Shown here one piece after another: positions 33,045 through 43,151 of a stretch of DNA of 52,588 nucleotides (within the stretch, counting starts at the first letter, position 1; each line of letters opens with the position of its first letter). The DNA lies in IMG/VR virus record IMGVR_UViG_3300009428_000012, positions 1 through 52,588 of that record; one strand, given 5' to 3'. The translations under genes were made by a program, and so were the position numbers. This DNA is from a virus. A model generated the notes under the pieces. The model saw nothing but the letters and a program-made list of their open reading frames with translations, was not told the DNA's origin and made no database searches.

Positions 33045-36000
33045 ATGTCAAGTATAACAAATGTTAATAATAATGCCAGCGTAGTAAACGTAGGAAGAAC
33101 AACTCCGGTATCACCGGGAGTTCAACCAGCGGCCAAATCTATTCCTGTCGTAGTCGCATCTGATCAGGTAGCAATTCCTGTAGAAGAGCAAAACAAAGTA
33201 CAGTCTGAAGTAGCACTGTCGCTTCTAGGTATTCCACGTGCTGAAGTCGCTTTAGGTATCTTTGCAGACGTTAACACATATGATGTTAACCCAACAGAGT
33301 GGTCATCTAGTCCTCAATATCACATTACTGGTTACGGTATTAAGCATCTTCCAAACGAAGCTGGTGCATTAGTAGAAGCTCCTAGAAATAAGACATCAGT
33401 CTTGACCTCTAAGCGTTTCTTCAGATATCAGCCTGGTCGTGTATCAGCCGCAACATTCGGCGTTAAGAGTACTACGAGTTCAGCCAACTTCTGTCAGAAT
33501 CCGTCTATCAAAAAGTTTGGAATCTATGATAACTTTGATGGATACTTCTGGGAAACTAGAAACGATTCTCAAGAAGATAACTTCTCTGTAGTAAGACGCT
33601 CACAATCAATGATTAAAGCTCCTACTTCACCAACAGGTATTGCAGGTCAATACTTAAAAGGCGGATCACCTGGGAACGACACATTAGGCACAACACAGAA
33701 CGATGACTATAGAGTTATCGGTCAAGGTCAGAAAGAAACTGTTACAGAAAGCACAGTTCTCGTAAAAGACAGAAAACTAATCACAGATAATAGATTTTCA
33801 ATTGTCGATACCGCACTCGCAGCCGCAGTATCAGCTTACAGTACTACGGGCAATGTTAATGTCACATCGCCTAAAAATGGTACCACTGTAAACGGATACA
33901 CTATTACATCAGGAAGCTATACTGCAAGTGGAAACTTCTATGCTGACCTAGCAGTATCGATTAACACTGTTACCAATGCTCCTGATATTACAGCCGCACA
34001 AGTTGAGCTAAAGTGTAAACGTGACATGGATTACTGGATAGAAAACTATCTACTAGATATGGAATACGGTGGAACTGCACATACTAATCTAAACGTGAGT
34101 AACTATGCAACTGGTTTGTTCCCACAGATTGCTACATTTGAAAAAGCTATTCACGCACAACTTAAAAGTGTTCTAGATGGATATGCTGGAATTACTTCTG
34201 CAGGTGATACTAAAATCACAGCACTTACTACTATCACTCAAACAGCATTTAACCGTAATAATGGCCAGTCTGTACTAGTACCTTCTGTGCCCACTTCTGG
34301 AGCATATGGAACAAGAAACAAACTAGAAACGGTCTTCGCAGTCAAGAAAGAGTATTGGGCATATGTTGTATCTGTATCAACAGGTGCCAATGCCGCTATC
34401 ACATACACAGTTCCAGCTGATGGATTGAGTTCTGGACTTACTGCACTTGATATTAAATATAAGTGTCAGCGAGACGTTGGATACATCATCGATGGATACT
34501 CAAATGACATATCTGGTGGAGGTGATGCTGAGACAAAGTACAACATGACTATGTACTTCAAGAATGGTCGACCTTCTTCTTCTACAAATGGTGCAGGAAT
34601 GTCTATCTATTCACAGACAGCCGGCGGTGTTTTAGCGGAGATCGAAAGACACACGCACCTTAGAGATAAGATTAAAGCAGATTTAGTAACATATGGCTTT
34701 GCTACAACAACAGCAGAATACAAAAAGCTTGTAATTCTTGCAGACAGAGTTATATCTAACTTCTCTATCGAGAATCAGCAAAGCATGGATTTAGGAGAAA
34801 AAGGATTTGCAGGTAACTTAGTTGCTTTACGTGACGGACTAGTTGTAACTCACGCCGCAGTCTTTGACCCTACACTTCTCAAGACTGCTGAAAGCATCGT
34901 TACAGTTGCTATTGGATCAAATGCAGGAGCTAATCTGGGCACACCTAATTCGTTCAAGCTATCTAAAGGACACGTAACATTCGGACAACATGTTAGAGTT
35001 AAGACTTGGGCAAATGCAGAATCAGTAGCGGCTTGCGGTACATTAGTGCCAGGCACAGTATACAAAGTTGTTAAAGTATATGGTCCTAAAGGTAACGAGT
35101 TTACGTTGCAGGATGAAAGTGGTACCGCACAGGCATTCACTGTAGCTCAAGCAACAGCGGCTGGCACAATGTATCTTGAGACAGTCGTACCGTTCATCTT
35201 CCCTAAAGTGTATCAGCCTGCAACAGGAGCAGGATATTGGGATAACTTTACGCCTAACTTAGATATTAACTCAGACGTATTCCCTAAAGGAATGGTATTC
35301 CCATACATGTATGCAAGTGACTATAATCTTCTCAGCGATGATGTATCTTCTCTGAAAGTTGGATACATCAATACTGCATTAGATTTATCCAATGGCACAA
35401 ACCTTAATACAGTGTGTACACAAATGGATACTGTAAACTTTGAGCCAGAATATATCAACTGGATTAAGAATAATGTTAAGCCAGAGTACTACGGCGTTTA
35501 TGATTATCGTGTTCCTAGATCACGCTTCAGTCATGACACTTTAGATGGAAAGAGTTCTGCCGCAGGCACATCTAAGAATAGAGTATACAGTGATCTCGCA
35601 ACTGGAGAAAATGGTATTGCTCGACCTGGTCAGAGATATACAATAGGAACATCTCCAAACGAAGTGGCACAGTTCACAGATAGTCTTTACAGCTTTGACT
35701 TCACTAAAGTTACCATGCTTAAGATTGAATTCTCTTGGTACGGTGCTGTTGGTGCATTGTTCTTAGCATATGTTCCAGTAGCGAACGGAGAAGCAAGATG
35801 GGTAAGAGTACATCATCTTCGTGCATCGAATCAGTTGAAAATTGCCTCTTTAGGTAATGCGACACTTCCTATTACGTACACGACATTTGGTGGAGGAGAT
35901 GCTAAGTCTCTAGGTGATGGAGAAGATGCTAACTTTACTGATAGAGGATACGGAGCCGATTCACACTCTATCGTTAAGTATGGTGCTTCTTACTATATTG

Positions 36001-37118
36001 ATGGTGGAGATAGAGGTACTGTTCGTCTATACAGTCATAATAACGAAGATACTGCAACTGCATACGGTAAGCAATGGACTATTAAGAACGGTAGTTATGT
36101 ATCAAGTGGTAATAAAGTTGCAATCAACTCTACATCACTTGAGGCAGGTAACCCTACAGTTAACGTTGACCCTAGATTCTTTATGGGCGCAAGACTTAAA
36201 ACATCTAACAAGACTGACCAAAACATTAAAGTCGTTTGGGCAGATTCTACTCATGTGTACTTGTCTTCAGCACCTAGCTCAACTACTAGTCTTAAGTTAC
36301 TTGTAGATCGTGCTAACTCCACATTCGGTCTAGAGACTAAGAAAGTTATTCTAAGCACACGAGAGTCTAATGCTGTACGTAACAGAGTACAAGTTTATCC
36401 TACTAAACTGTCTACATCTAACTTAGGCGACAATCCAGTTAGAATGAGATTTAAGAAAACTCCATTATTCCAAACAGACACAGTTTACTTAGGAAGCATT
36501 TCTACTTCAGCAGAATACACGATTACGGCAGCAAATCTTCCGTTAGCTGTGACAGAATCGGGTGGAGCAGGTACGTTCATGGATAATGCAGACAGCCTAT
36601 ATGGATGGTTTCAAGCTACAGTCGGTGTTGACAACATCACAGTCTTTGGTAGATTATATAAAGAAGCGGATCTATATTACTATGAACTTCTCGAATCTTA
36701 CAATGCAGAGGTTATTATTAAGGTAGGAATATTCTTACCAGATGTAAGATTTAGCGCAGATGGTGTATATGCAACCGGTACTGCTTATAGCACAAGCGGA
36801 AGTAACTATTTGTTACGCCCTCCACTAGCGCAATCAACGGTAACTAAAGTAACATCAGAGAAAGAAGGATTAAGTTCAGTAAAAATTGCTAACGATACTG
36901 TAGTTCCTATTCCAGGAACTGGTATAAACGTAGCGACTATATACTTACAGGCGGGAACAGAACAACTTGACCTTGCACCTTATTTCGATTACAATAAAGA
37001 GTATCTATCATTCCCGTTGACAGATCAAGCAGATAGTCTTTATTTTACAGTAGACTCCGATACAGCGGCGAATACTTCAGATGAAATAAGTTTGGGTTGT
37101 ACGTGGGAAGAGCAGTAA
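33045..37118 (+). CDS. giant structural protein, paralogue of the next gene
   Basis: 1357 residues of unknown exact function. A linker-like start leads to SLLGIPRAE (59-67) and FADVNTY, shared with the next gene, as are FFRYQPGRVSAATFGVK, the VTMLKIEFSWYGAVGALFLAY block and KYGASYYIDGGDRGTVRL near residues 980-990. Between them lie two copies of a helical module unique to this protein: KCKRDMDYWIENYLLDMEYGG (from about 324) and KCQRDVGYIIDGYSNDISGGG (from about 471). Related C-x-R-D-x-x-Y modules occur in structural proteins of marine myoviruses. It is packed between adhesin genes with no gap, so a distal tail or baseplate decoration role is inferred. Confidence 0.72.
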   Translation: MSSITNVNNNASVVNVGRTTPVSPGVQPAAKSIPVVVASDQVAIPVEEQNKVQSEVALSLLGIPRAEVALGIFADVNTYDVNPTEWSSSPQYHITGYGIKHLPNEAGALVEAPRNKTSVLTSKRFFRYQPGRVSAATFGVKSTTSSANFCQNPSIKKFGIYDNFDGYFWETRNDSQEDNFSVVRRSQSMIKAPTSPTGIAGQYLKGGSPGNDTLGTTQNDDYRVIGQGQKETVTESTVLVKDRKLITDNRFSIVDTALAAAVSAYSTTGNVNVTSPKNGTTVNGYTITSGSYTASGNFYADLAVSINTVTNAPDITAAQVELKCKRDMDYWIENYLLDMEYGGTAHTNLNVSNYATGLFPQIATFEKAIHAQLKSVLDGYAGITSAGDTKITALTTITQTAFNRNNGQSVLVPSVPTSGAYGTRNKLETVFAVKKEYWAYVVSVSTGANAAITYTVPADGLSSGLTALDIKYKCQRDVGYIIDGYSNDISGGGDAETKYNMTMYFKNGRPSSSTNGAGMSIYSQTAGGVLAEIERHTHLRDKIKADLVTYGFATTTAEYKKLVILADRVISNFSIENQQSMDLGEKGFAGNLVALRDGLVVTHAAVFDPTLLKTAESIVTVAIGSNAGANLGTPNSFKLSKGHVTFGQHVRVKTWANAESVAACGTLVPGTVYKVVKVYGPKGNEFTLQDESGTAQAFTVAQATAAGTMYLETVVPFIFPKVYQPATGAGYWDNFTPNLDINSDVFPKGMVFPYMYASDYNLLSDDVSSLKVGYINTALDLSNGTNLNTVCTQMDTVNFEPEYINWIKNNVKPEYYGVYDYRVPRSRFSHDTLDGKSSAAGTSKNRVYSDLATGENGIARPGQRYTIGTSPNEVAQFTDSLYSFDFTKVTMLKIEFSWYGAVGALFLAYVPVANGEARWVRVHHLRASNQLKIASLGNATLPITYTTFGGGDAKSLGDGEDANFTDRGYGADSHSIVKYGASYYIDGGDRGTVRLYSHNNEDTATAYGKQWTIKNGSYVSSGNKVAINSTSLEAGNPTVNVDPRFFMGARLKTSNKTDQNIKVVWADSTHVYLSSAPSSTTSLKLLVDRANSTFGLETKKVILSTRESNAVRNRVQVYPTKLSTSNLGDNPVRMRFKKTPLFQTDTVYLGSISTSAEYTITAANLPLAVTESGGAGTFMDNADSLYGWFQATVGVDNITVFGRLYKEADLYYYELLESYNAEVIIKVGIFLPDVRFSADGVYATGTAYSTSGSNYLLRPPLAQSTVTKVTSEKEGLSSVKIANDTVVPIPGTGINVATIYLQAGTEQLDLAPYFDYNKEYLSFPLTDQADSLYFTVDSDTAANTSDEISLGCTWEEQ

Positions 37119-37121
37119 CTC

Positions 37122-40100
37122 ATGCCAAAGCAGATAAAACTTGGACTGGATAAAGTACCAGCTCCAGTTACGAAGCAGTTTACCCAGTTAATAGATATTG
37201 AAGGCAACCTGCTTTACGATGCGGCTGGTAATCCTGTAATAACTGAAGACGAAGCTACGCTAGGGTCATTCTCGACCTCAGCTGGCTCGACTTCTGTCTA
37301 TATTAATAATAGGGATAATAATCCTATTATTTCTATACCTATAGCAGAACAATTCTCTGAAACGTCAGAGGTGAGTAGTTCACTACTAGGTATTCCAAGA
37401 GCAGAAGAACAACTCAGTCTATTCTCAGATGTTTCAACGTATGGCTTAGACGAAGATAACTGGAACTATTATACATTTAGCGGTGCTACTTCACCAGGAG
37501 AATGGTACAATAAAGAAAATCCTATATTCGGCAGTAGACAAAATCCTGAATTCTATGAAGGATCAGAAGAGCAAGCATTATATCTAAAATCTTTTCCATC
37601 ACAATATGCCTTTCCAGGAAGTACAATAGCAGAGAACTCGGCTACTCCATCAGAGACGATGAAGCAGTACATGAACTTCATTGCTATGGGTCGATACCTT
37701 TACGGATATTTTTATCCAATCAATCCGGTATTCGCAGAAAGCAATTTTTTAAATGCCAATATTGAAGTTGTGAATTCTACAGGCACAACAGTTACTACTA
37801 GCACAAGTGGATCATTCTTAACTATCGCACTAACTTTTAATGGAGACGGTAACTTCTTTGATGTCGAATACGGAAGTGACTTTCAAGATTCTTGTAATCA
37901 AATAGAAAGATTTACATATATATTTGGAAGAATAGTTGACGGAGATGCATCATTTCCAGATTTAGTTGGTTCTGCTACAACAGATTTTAAACTTACCGCA
38001 GAATTTCCTGCAATACGTAGCTTCTTATCTACAAGATGTAGACCTGGTGGAAGTTCTACATCAGAAAAATTTGCGATTCTTCAGAGTAATAAGACCTTTA
38101 GGTATCAGCCAGGTAGAGCTAGTGGGTTCACATTCGGAGTTAGACAGCAGACAGATACGGCTTCTAGCGCAAGCTTTATTGAGTGGGGTTGCTCAAACGA
38201 CACAGATGAGTACATGTTTCAGTTAAGAGGATCTAGCTTTAATATTATTCGAAGAAGTACCATTAAAATGCCAGACGCATTACTAGTGCGACAGGGACTA
38301 GAAGTAACTGATCAGGGTTCTTCAGCAGTTCAGCCTAAAGGAGTTGGCGTTGGCGATGCTCTATGGGAAACAACTATACCTAGAACGAAGTTCAATGGCG
38401 ATAGCATGTTGGGCAGTGGTAAATCTGGGTACATTCTATCGTTTGAAGACGTTACTATGTACAAGATCGAATTCTATTGGTATGGTGCTATTGGTGCCAA
38501 GTTCTACGCATATGCTCCTGCTGATGTAGGTGAAGCAAGATGGATACTTATGCACACATTCGTAATTGAGAATGGATTGGGCAAACCAGTGCTAAATAAT
38601 CCAGACTTTAAATTTAAGTATCTAATATATACTGCTGATACCTCAACTCTCAAATACCCTATATATCTTTACAAGTACGGAAGCAGTTATTATGTTGACG
38701 GCGGTGATGAAGGTACTATTAATCTAACAAGTGTGACAGCAGATAGTAAAGAGTTCACGCAAAGAACCCCTATCATAGGAGTTTTACCTAAACAAGAAAT
38801 TAGAAATACTGATGGAGTTGGGATAAAAAACTTTAAGAAAGCTTACCCAACAACACTATCAGTATCAAGCGATATAGCGAGTAGAGTAGATATAGAAACT
38901 ATATCAGGATCTCCAGACGGAGTGCATTATAGTTTTGCACCTTCTCTTCATAACGGAGTACATGCATTATCTAGAAACTTGAATTTCAAGTTTAATGGCA
39001 CATCTGGACTAACCTTAGACCTTCCGACTGGAAATACTGTATCAGGTGGTAGTTTTGTCGTAGGCACATTATATAAAATAACAAGTCTTGGAAACACAAC
39101 TCAAGCACAGTGGAATACTGCCGCTGGCACAAGTGGTGTAGCGTATACAGTTAACGGTACATACAATTGCTTTACTGCCGCAACAACTGGAACAGGAACA
39201 GGAACAGTTGTCGATAATATATTCGCAGTTACAGATGATGGTGGCAAGATTATTGCAGATGGAATATATAACGCATATGTTCAATACAATGAGAACGACA
39301 AAAGTAGTGCTAATATTAGACGAAAGAATGGATACAATCTAACTTCACCCAACTCTGCAGGCTCTAAGATCAGTAAATCGATGAAGCTCGATGGCACTGT
39401 TATTGATACGTCTACTTCTCCTACGTTTACCGGAAAGGTAACAAACTTTCATTCGATCTCCACTTCGACAGTACCCATTCAATCTAATAATTTTAGAGTA
39501 CATTGGCTAGATCCAAACAGTTACTCAGCCATCACTGGTAGACATTTTACAGATTACGCTATATGCATAGGAACTAATTTAGGATTTGTAGACGGTACGG
39601 ATAGTAATAAGCTTAAGTTCACTAAAGACGATAGTAGTACTGTACCATTTAGCTTCGATGACGTGCTTTCAGTTAAAGGATCTCAGGTTGGCACAGCAAT
39701 AAACTATTCTACTAAGGCTGAATACGTTGAGTGGGATCCATCCTACGGAGATAGATTTGACGTTGATGTTCGTTTGCCTGCGCCATCAGGTGCTGACACC
39801 GGAACTATCAGTGCCCTCAAGGGCGAAGTCAGAGTAGTTACTTATGATGTCGCCTCAGTAGAAGCAGGAACAGGAACCTTTGCAGGTAAATTTAAAATAA
39901 CTTTTAGTAGTTCTGCTCCCTCTGCATCTATGTTTCCAGTAGACTCAAACGGAGATGTTATCGCAGGAGCATCTGAAGTGGGCGTAAACGGTATAGGACT
40001 AGGATTATATTACGTGACTGCTCCGGCATTCAACTCTAGTAACCAATATTTCGTCTACGTTGATCAGAATCCAAATACGTTTGGAGGTACAAGAGACATA

Positions 40101-40652
40101 ACAGCCACTGGTGTACAAACTAAAACAATTACTCTAACTGATGATTGGCAACTGGCGGACAGATTTGCGTCTGCACAGTTTACTGTATCGAAGGCAGTTA
40201 AGTTTAACGCACAGCCATTATATCTCACTATTGCAATGCACGATGACGCTAAAATAAATAGCATTGTCGTTGAAGAAATCACAGAAGATAATGTACAAGT
40301 AAAGACTCCTAAGTTTATTAAAGGCGATGAGTGTCCTAACTTGTCTATTGTAGCAAGTGGACTATCTAGTAACATATTATCTCCATCTGCTTTTCAGTCA
40401 GACGATAGAACTTCTAGTATCAGGTTCGATACACAGACATTGAATCCTCTTAGACCAGGAGTTAAGATATACTCTTTCTACATTGCGCCTAATAAGCCAG
40501 CACAGTTCGACCTATCTAACATATTCGGCAGAGACAGAAAAGGATTAGCTAGAGGTTTGCTAAATAATCAAGCACTATTCTTAACTGCATCAGCAGTTGA
40601 CGGAGTATCTACGGGTAATATTGAAATGACTCTTACGGCGAAGGAACAATAA
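37122..40652 (+). CDS. giant structural protein, paralogue of the previous gene
   Basis: 1176 residues. It shares with its upstream neighbour SLLGIPRAE (87-95) plus FSDVSTY, KTFRYQPGRASGFTFGVR, VPRTKF-like IPRTKFNGD, VTMYKIEFYWYGAIGAKFYAY and KYGSSYYVDGGDEGTINL, in the same order, so the two arose by duplication. It lacks the C-x-R-D modules and instead carries the GNTTQAQWNTAAG ... TAATTGTGTGTVVD module (about residues 643-700) also present in the beta-helix adhesin. Beta-rich throughout; probably an elongated virion protein. Its stop overlaps the start of the LRR gene (TAATG). Confidence 0.72.
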   Translation: MPKQIKLGLDKVPAPVTKQFTQLIDIEGNLLYDAAGNPVITEDEATLGSFSTSAGSTSVYINNRDNNPIISIPIAEQFSETSEVSSSLLGIPRAEEQLSLFSDVSTYGLDEDNWNYYTFSGATSPGEWYNKENPIFGSRQNPEFYEGSEEQALYLKSFPSQYAFPGSTIAENSATPSETMKQYMNFIAMGRYLYGYFYPINPVFAESNFLNANIEVVNSTGTTVTTSTSGSFLTIALTFNGDGNFFDVEYGSDFQDSCNQIERFTYIFGRIVDGDASFPDLVGSATTDFKLTAEFPAIRSFLSTRCRPGGSSTSEKFAILQSNKTFRYQPGRASGFTFGVRQQTDTASSASFIEWGCSNDTDEYMFQLRGSSFNIIRRSTIKMPDALLVRQGLEVTDQGSSAVQPKGVGVGDALWETTIPRTKFNGDSMLGSGKSGYILSFEDVTMYKIEFYWYGAIGAKFYAYAPADVGEARWILMHTFVIENGLGKPVLNNPDFKFKYLIYTADTSTLKYPIYLYKYGSSYYVDGGDEGTINLTSVTADSKEFTQRTPIIGVLPKQEIRNTDGVGIKNFKKAYPTTLSVSSDIASRVDIETISGSPDGVHYSFAPSLHNGVHALSRNLNFKFNGTSGLTLDLPTGNTVSGGSFVVGTLYKITSLGNTTQAQWNTAAGTSGVAYTVNGTYNCFTAATTGTGTGTVVDNIFAVTDDGGKIIADGIYNAYVQYNENDKSSANIRRKNGYNLTSPNSAGSKISKSMKLDGTVIDTSTSPTFTGKVTNFHSISTSTVPIQSNNFRVHWLDPNSYSAITGRHFTDYAICIGTNLGFVDGTDSNKLKFTKDDSSTVPFSFDDVLSVKGSQVGTAINYSTKAEYVEWDPSYGDRFDVDVRLPAPSGADTGTISALKGEVRVVTYDVASVEAGTGTFAGKFKITFSSSAPSASMFPVDSNGDVIAGASEVGVNGIGLGLYYVTAPAFNSSNQYFVYVDQNPNTFGGTRDITATGVQTKTITLTDDWQLADRFASAQFTVSKAVKFNAQPLYLTIAMHDDAKINSIVVEEITEDNVQVKTPKFIKGDECPNLSIVASGLSSNILSPSAFQSDDRTSSIRFDTQTLNPLRPGVKIYSFYIAPNKPAQFDLSNIFGRDRKGLARGLLNNQALFLTASAVDGVSTGNIEMTLTAKEQ

Positions 40653-43141
40653 TGGCTAGTTTTAGAGGATTAAATGTCCAGAAAGCGATGAACGATGTCG
40701 ATAATAAGGCACAATCGCTAGTCAATCTAGGTCTAGACCAACGAGATTTGGCTTTAATAAGTGGAATTGCTGCCGCTGGAATAACGACTAACGAACTACA
40801 CACTCTAGCAGGTTTAGTAGTAGATCAGAAGAAATCTCTGTATTCTTTAGGCGAATCTGCTGAAACTCTTGGAGGCATATTAACGGGCTTGCAAGATATT
40901 CAAGTACCTCAGGCATATAATATACAGTACGATGATCAAGTGCGAGCCTCTGCAATCAAGTATAACTATTTAGATTTTGCCCGTTATGGCGCACTTGATG
41001 AAACACAAAGCGCAGACATATCAACATCACGAGTATCTTCTTGGTCAACTATTGGCACAACAATACTATACGGCGGTGAGATTAAAGTCACTGGCTCACA
41101 GATCGAGCTATCTTCTTTGAAAGCAACGACGGCTCCAGTAACGAAACTATTCAGATCAGAAATACCTACACATACGTTAAAATTAAATATTAATGGTTCA
41201 CCGCAAACTTTTCTTGCGATGAAAGGCATACCGATGGAACTTCAAGGGTTCTTTAGAAACGCTAATTTTAGTCATGCAGTTACGGCAGTGACCGACAGTC
41301 TTGGTCAAGTCCCAGGCACATGGAGAATAGTTAATAACGATAACGGACAAACATATAACTCAGGCGATGGCACTGCGGCACCAAACAACGGTAACCTTGG
41401 AGTTGGAGCATTGGGTAGTCCAGCAACTTATGCATTCAGAGATAGTTCTAATAGATCGAGAACAGTACAGTTCTACTATGATCCATCTAAGATACTTGAA
41501 CTACGTACACCTGGAATAAACATCACTAACTGGACAACATCTAAGTTGCCCGCTTTGCGGAGACTAGACATAAACAATAATGACTTATACGTTCTACCCA
41601 GTTTCAGAGGAGATGCCACCAGTAAAGACGGCATATTGACTCCTGGAGGTCTAGCTCCAGTTCTAGAGCAAATAGTATTAACTGCTAACAACTTATCGAG
41701 AGCAATACACGCTGATGGCACCCAAATTGTTGCCACTCATCAGTTAAACACTTTACCCACAACTCTTACACATTTGACTATGAATGGAGTCTTTTCTGAT
41801 AGCACAGATATCGATCTTTTAGACTATCAAAATCTATCTGTTCTCAATTTTCACACGTACTATTCACGTAATGCACAGAGAAGAATGACTGGAGGCACAG
41901 TATCTCCAAAAGTTTACACTAATGTTGCGGCAGGAAAAGGCATAGCATCTTACAGCATGTATCATCAGCCGTATTCCCAGTTGGCTGACGGAGTATGCAC
42001 AAGTAATAATTTAGCATATCTATACTTTCCTTGGTGTGGTACTAGTGCTAAAGAAGGCGGTGGTGATATCACTATTGCCAGCCCAGTGATAGGCAGTTTT
42101 CTGTCTTATGGTAATGGTCATAACGTAGTCGATATGAATAGTAAGAGTAGTCTGATCACTTACATTCAACAATATTCGAGTGGCGGTTCAACTGCCGCTC
42201 AAAAAGCTATAGGTAGTAAGTTCGCTGGATGTTCATCATTAGGACAGCTAAACTTTTACTCATCTGCTGTTACTGGCAATATAGAGACTGCGTTTTCATC
42301 ACTACAATCTTTAACTTATCTGGAACTTAGATGGACAGGGGTCAGTGGAAGACTAGATGATAATAGTTTTGCGAATACCAATTCACTACAATATCTGCTT
42401 CTTGCAGGATCTGGTTATAACACTTCAGACTTTTTCGGCACACAAGATTCGATTGACAATAACTCTGGTAGCGGAGAAGTATTTAAAAACACACTCGATC
42501 TTAGGTGGATGTATCTTTATAATAATGGTAGCGCCGCAGGCAAGTTGCCAGACTTCAGCTCTAACGTTAATCTAACTGGATTATATTTTCACAGCACAGG
42601 AATTAATGGACCACTTCAAACCTTTGCGAATAACACAAGTCTCTACTATTTAAGAATAAGTAATTGTCAAGTTAGCGGTACTGTTCCTGCATTCACAGGC
42701 AACGGTCTTAAGTACATATACTTGTACTCTAATCAGCTTGCCGGTCAAGTTCCTAAATTTACTACTCCATATCTCTACCAGTTATACTTACAGTACAACA
42801 ATCTTACTGGCAATATTCCAGACCTGTCTGGGTGTACTCGATTGCAGAGAGTTTATCTAAATAATAATAGTATAAATGGATATACTCCAGGTGCGTTGCA
42901 GTACAACTCATCACTGTCTGTCATAGATTTCAGTAATAATCAGTTATCTAATACTGCGGGGTCAAATATTATAGCGGATCTATATGAGAACCTAAGTCTT
43001 AATCCCAGAACTGGTGTATCTGTTAACTTACTGGGTAATTCAATGACTAGGGAAGGCATACAAAACGATGGCACAACAGGAGACACAAGCACAGCTAATA
43101 AACTAAGCTTCTTGGAAAACTTCTGGACTATTCTAATATAA
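40652..43141 (+). CDS. leucine-rich-repeat adhesin
   Basis: 829 residues. The N-terminus (FRGLNVQKAMNDVDNKAQSLVNLGLDQRDLALISGIAAAGIT, residues 4-45) looks like a virion-attachment domain, as it recurs in fibre genes of related phages. From about residue 290 the protein is a solenoid of leucine-rich repeats, clearest at about 560-790: LTYLELRWTGVSGRL, LKYIYLYSNQLAGQVPKF, LYQLYLQYNNLTGNIPDL, LQRVYLNNNSINGYTPGAL. The L-x-x-(L)-x-N-x-L-(T/S)-G-x-(I/V)-P form is the plant-type LRR. LRR arcs bind proteins or glycans, so a receptor-binding role is likely. No enzymatic motif or transmembrane part is present. Confidence 0.85.
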   Translation: MASFRGLNVQKAMNDVDNKAQSLVNLGLDQRDLALISGIAAAGITTNELHTLAGLVVDQKKSLYSLGESAETLGGILTGLQDIQVPQAYNIQYDDQVRASAIKYNYLDFARYGALDETQSADISTSRVSSWSTIGTTILYGGEIKVTGSQIELSSLKATTAPVTKLFRSEIPTHTLKLNINGSPQTFLAMKGIPMELQGFFRNANFSHAVTAVTDSLGQVPGTWRIVNNDNGQTYNSGDGTAAPNNGNLGVGALGSPATYAFRDSSNRSRTVQFYYDPSKILELRTPGINITNWTTSKLPALRRLDINNNDLYVLPSFRGDATSKDGILTPGGLAPVLEQIVLTANNLSRAIHADGTQIVATHQLNTLPTTLTHLTMNGVFSDSTDIDLLDYQNLSVLNFHTYYSRNAQRRMTGGTVSPKVYTNVAAGKGIASYSMYHQPYSQLADGVCTSNNLAYLYFPWCGTSAKEGGGDITIASPVIGSFLSYGNGHNVVDMNSKSSLITYIQQYSSGGSTAAQKAIGSKFAGCSSLGQLNFYSSAVTGNIETAFSSLQSLTYLELRWTGVSGRLDDNSFANTNSLQYLLLAGSGYNTSDFFGTQDSIDNNSGSGEVFKNTLDLRWMYLYNNGSAAGKLPDFSSNVNLTGLYFHSTGINGPLQTFANNTSLYYLRISNCQVSGTVPAFTGNGLKYIYLYSNQLAGQVPKFTTPYLYQLYLQYNNLTGNIPDLSGCTRLQRVYLNNNSINGYTPGALQYNSSLSVIDFSNNQLSNTAGSNIIADLYENLSLNPRTGVSVNLLGNSMTREGIQNDGTTGDTSTANKLSFLENFWTILI

Positions 43142-43151
43142 GGGCTGAGAG

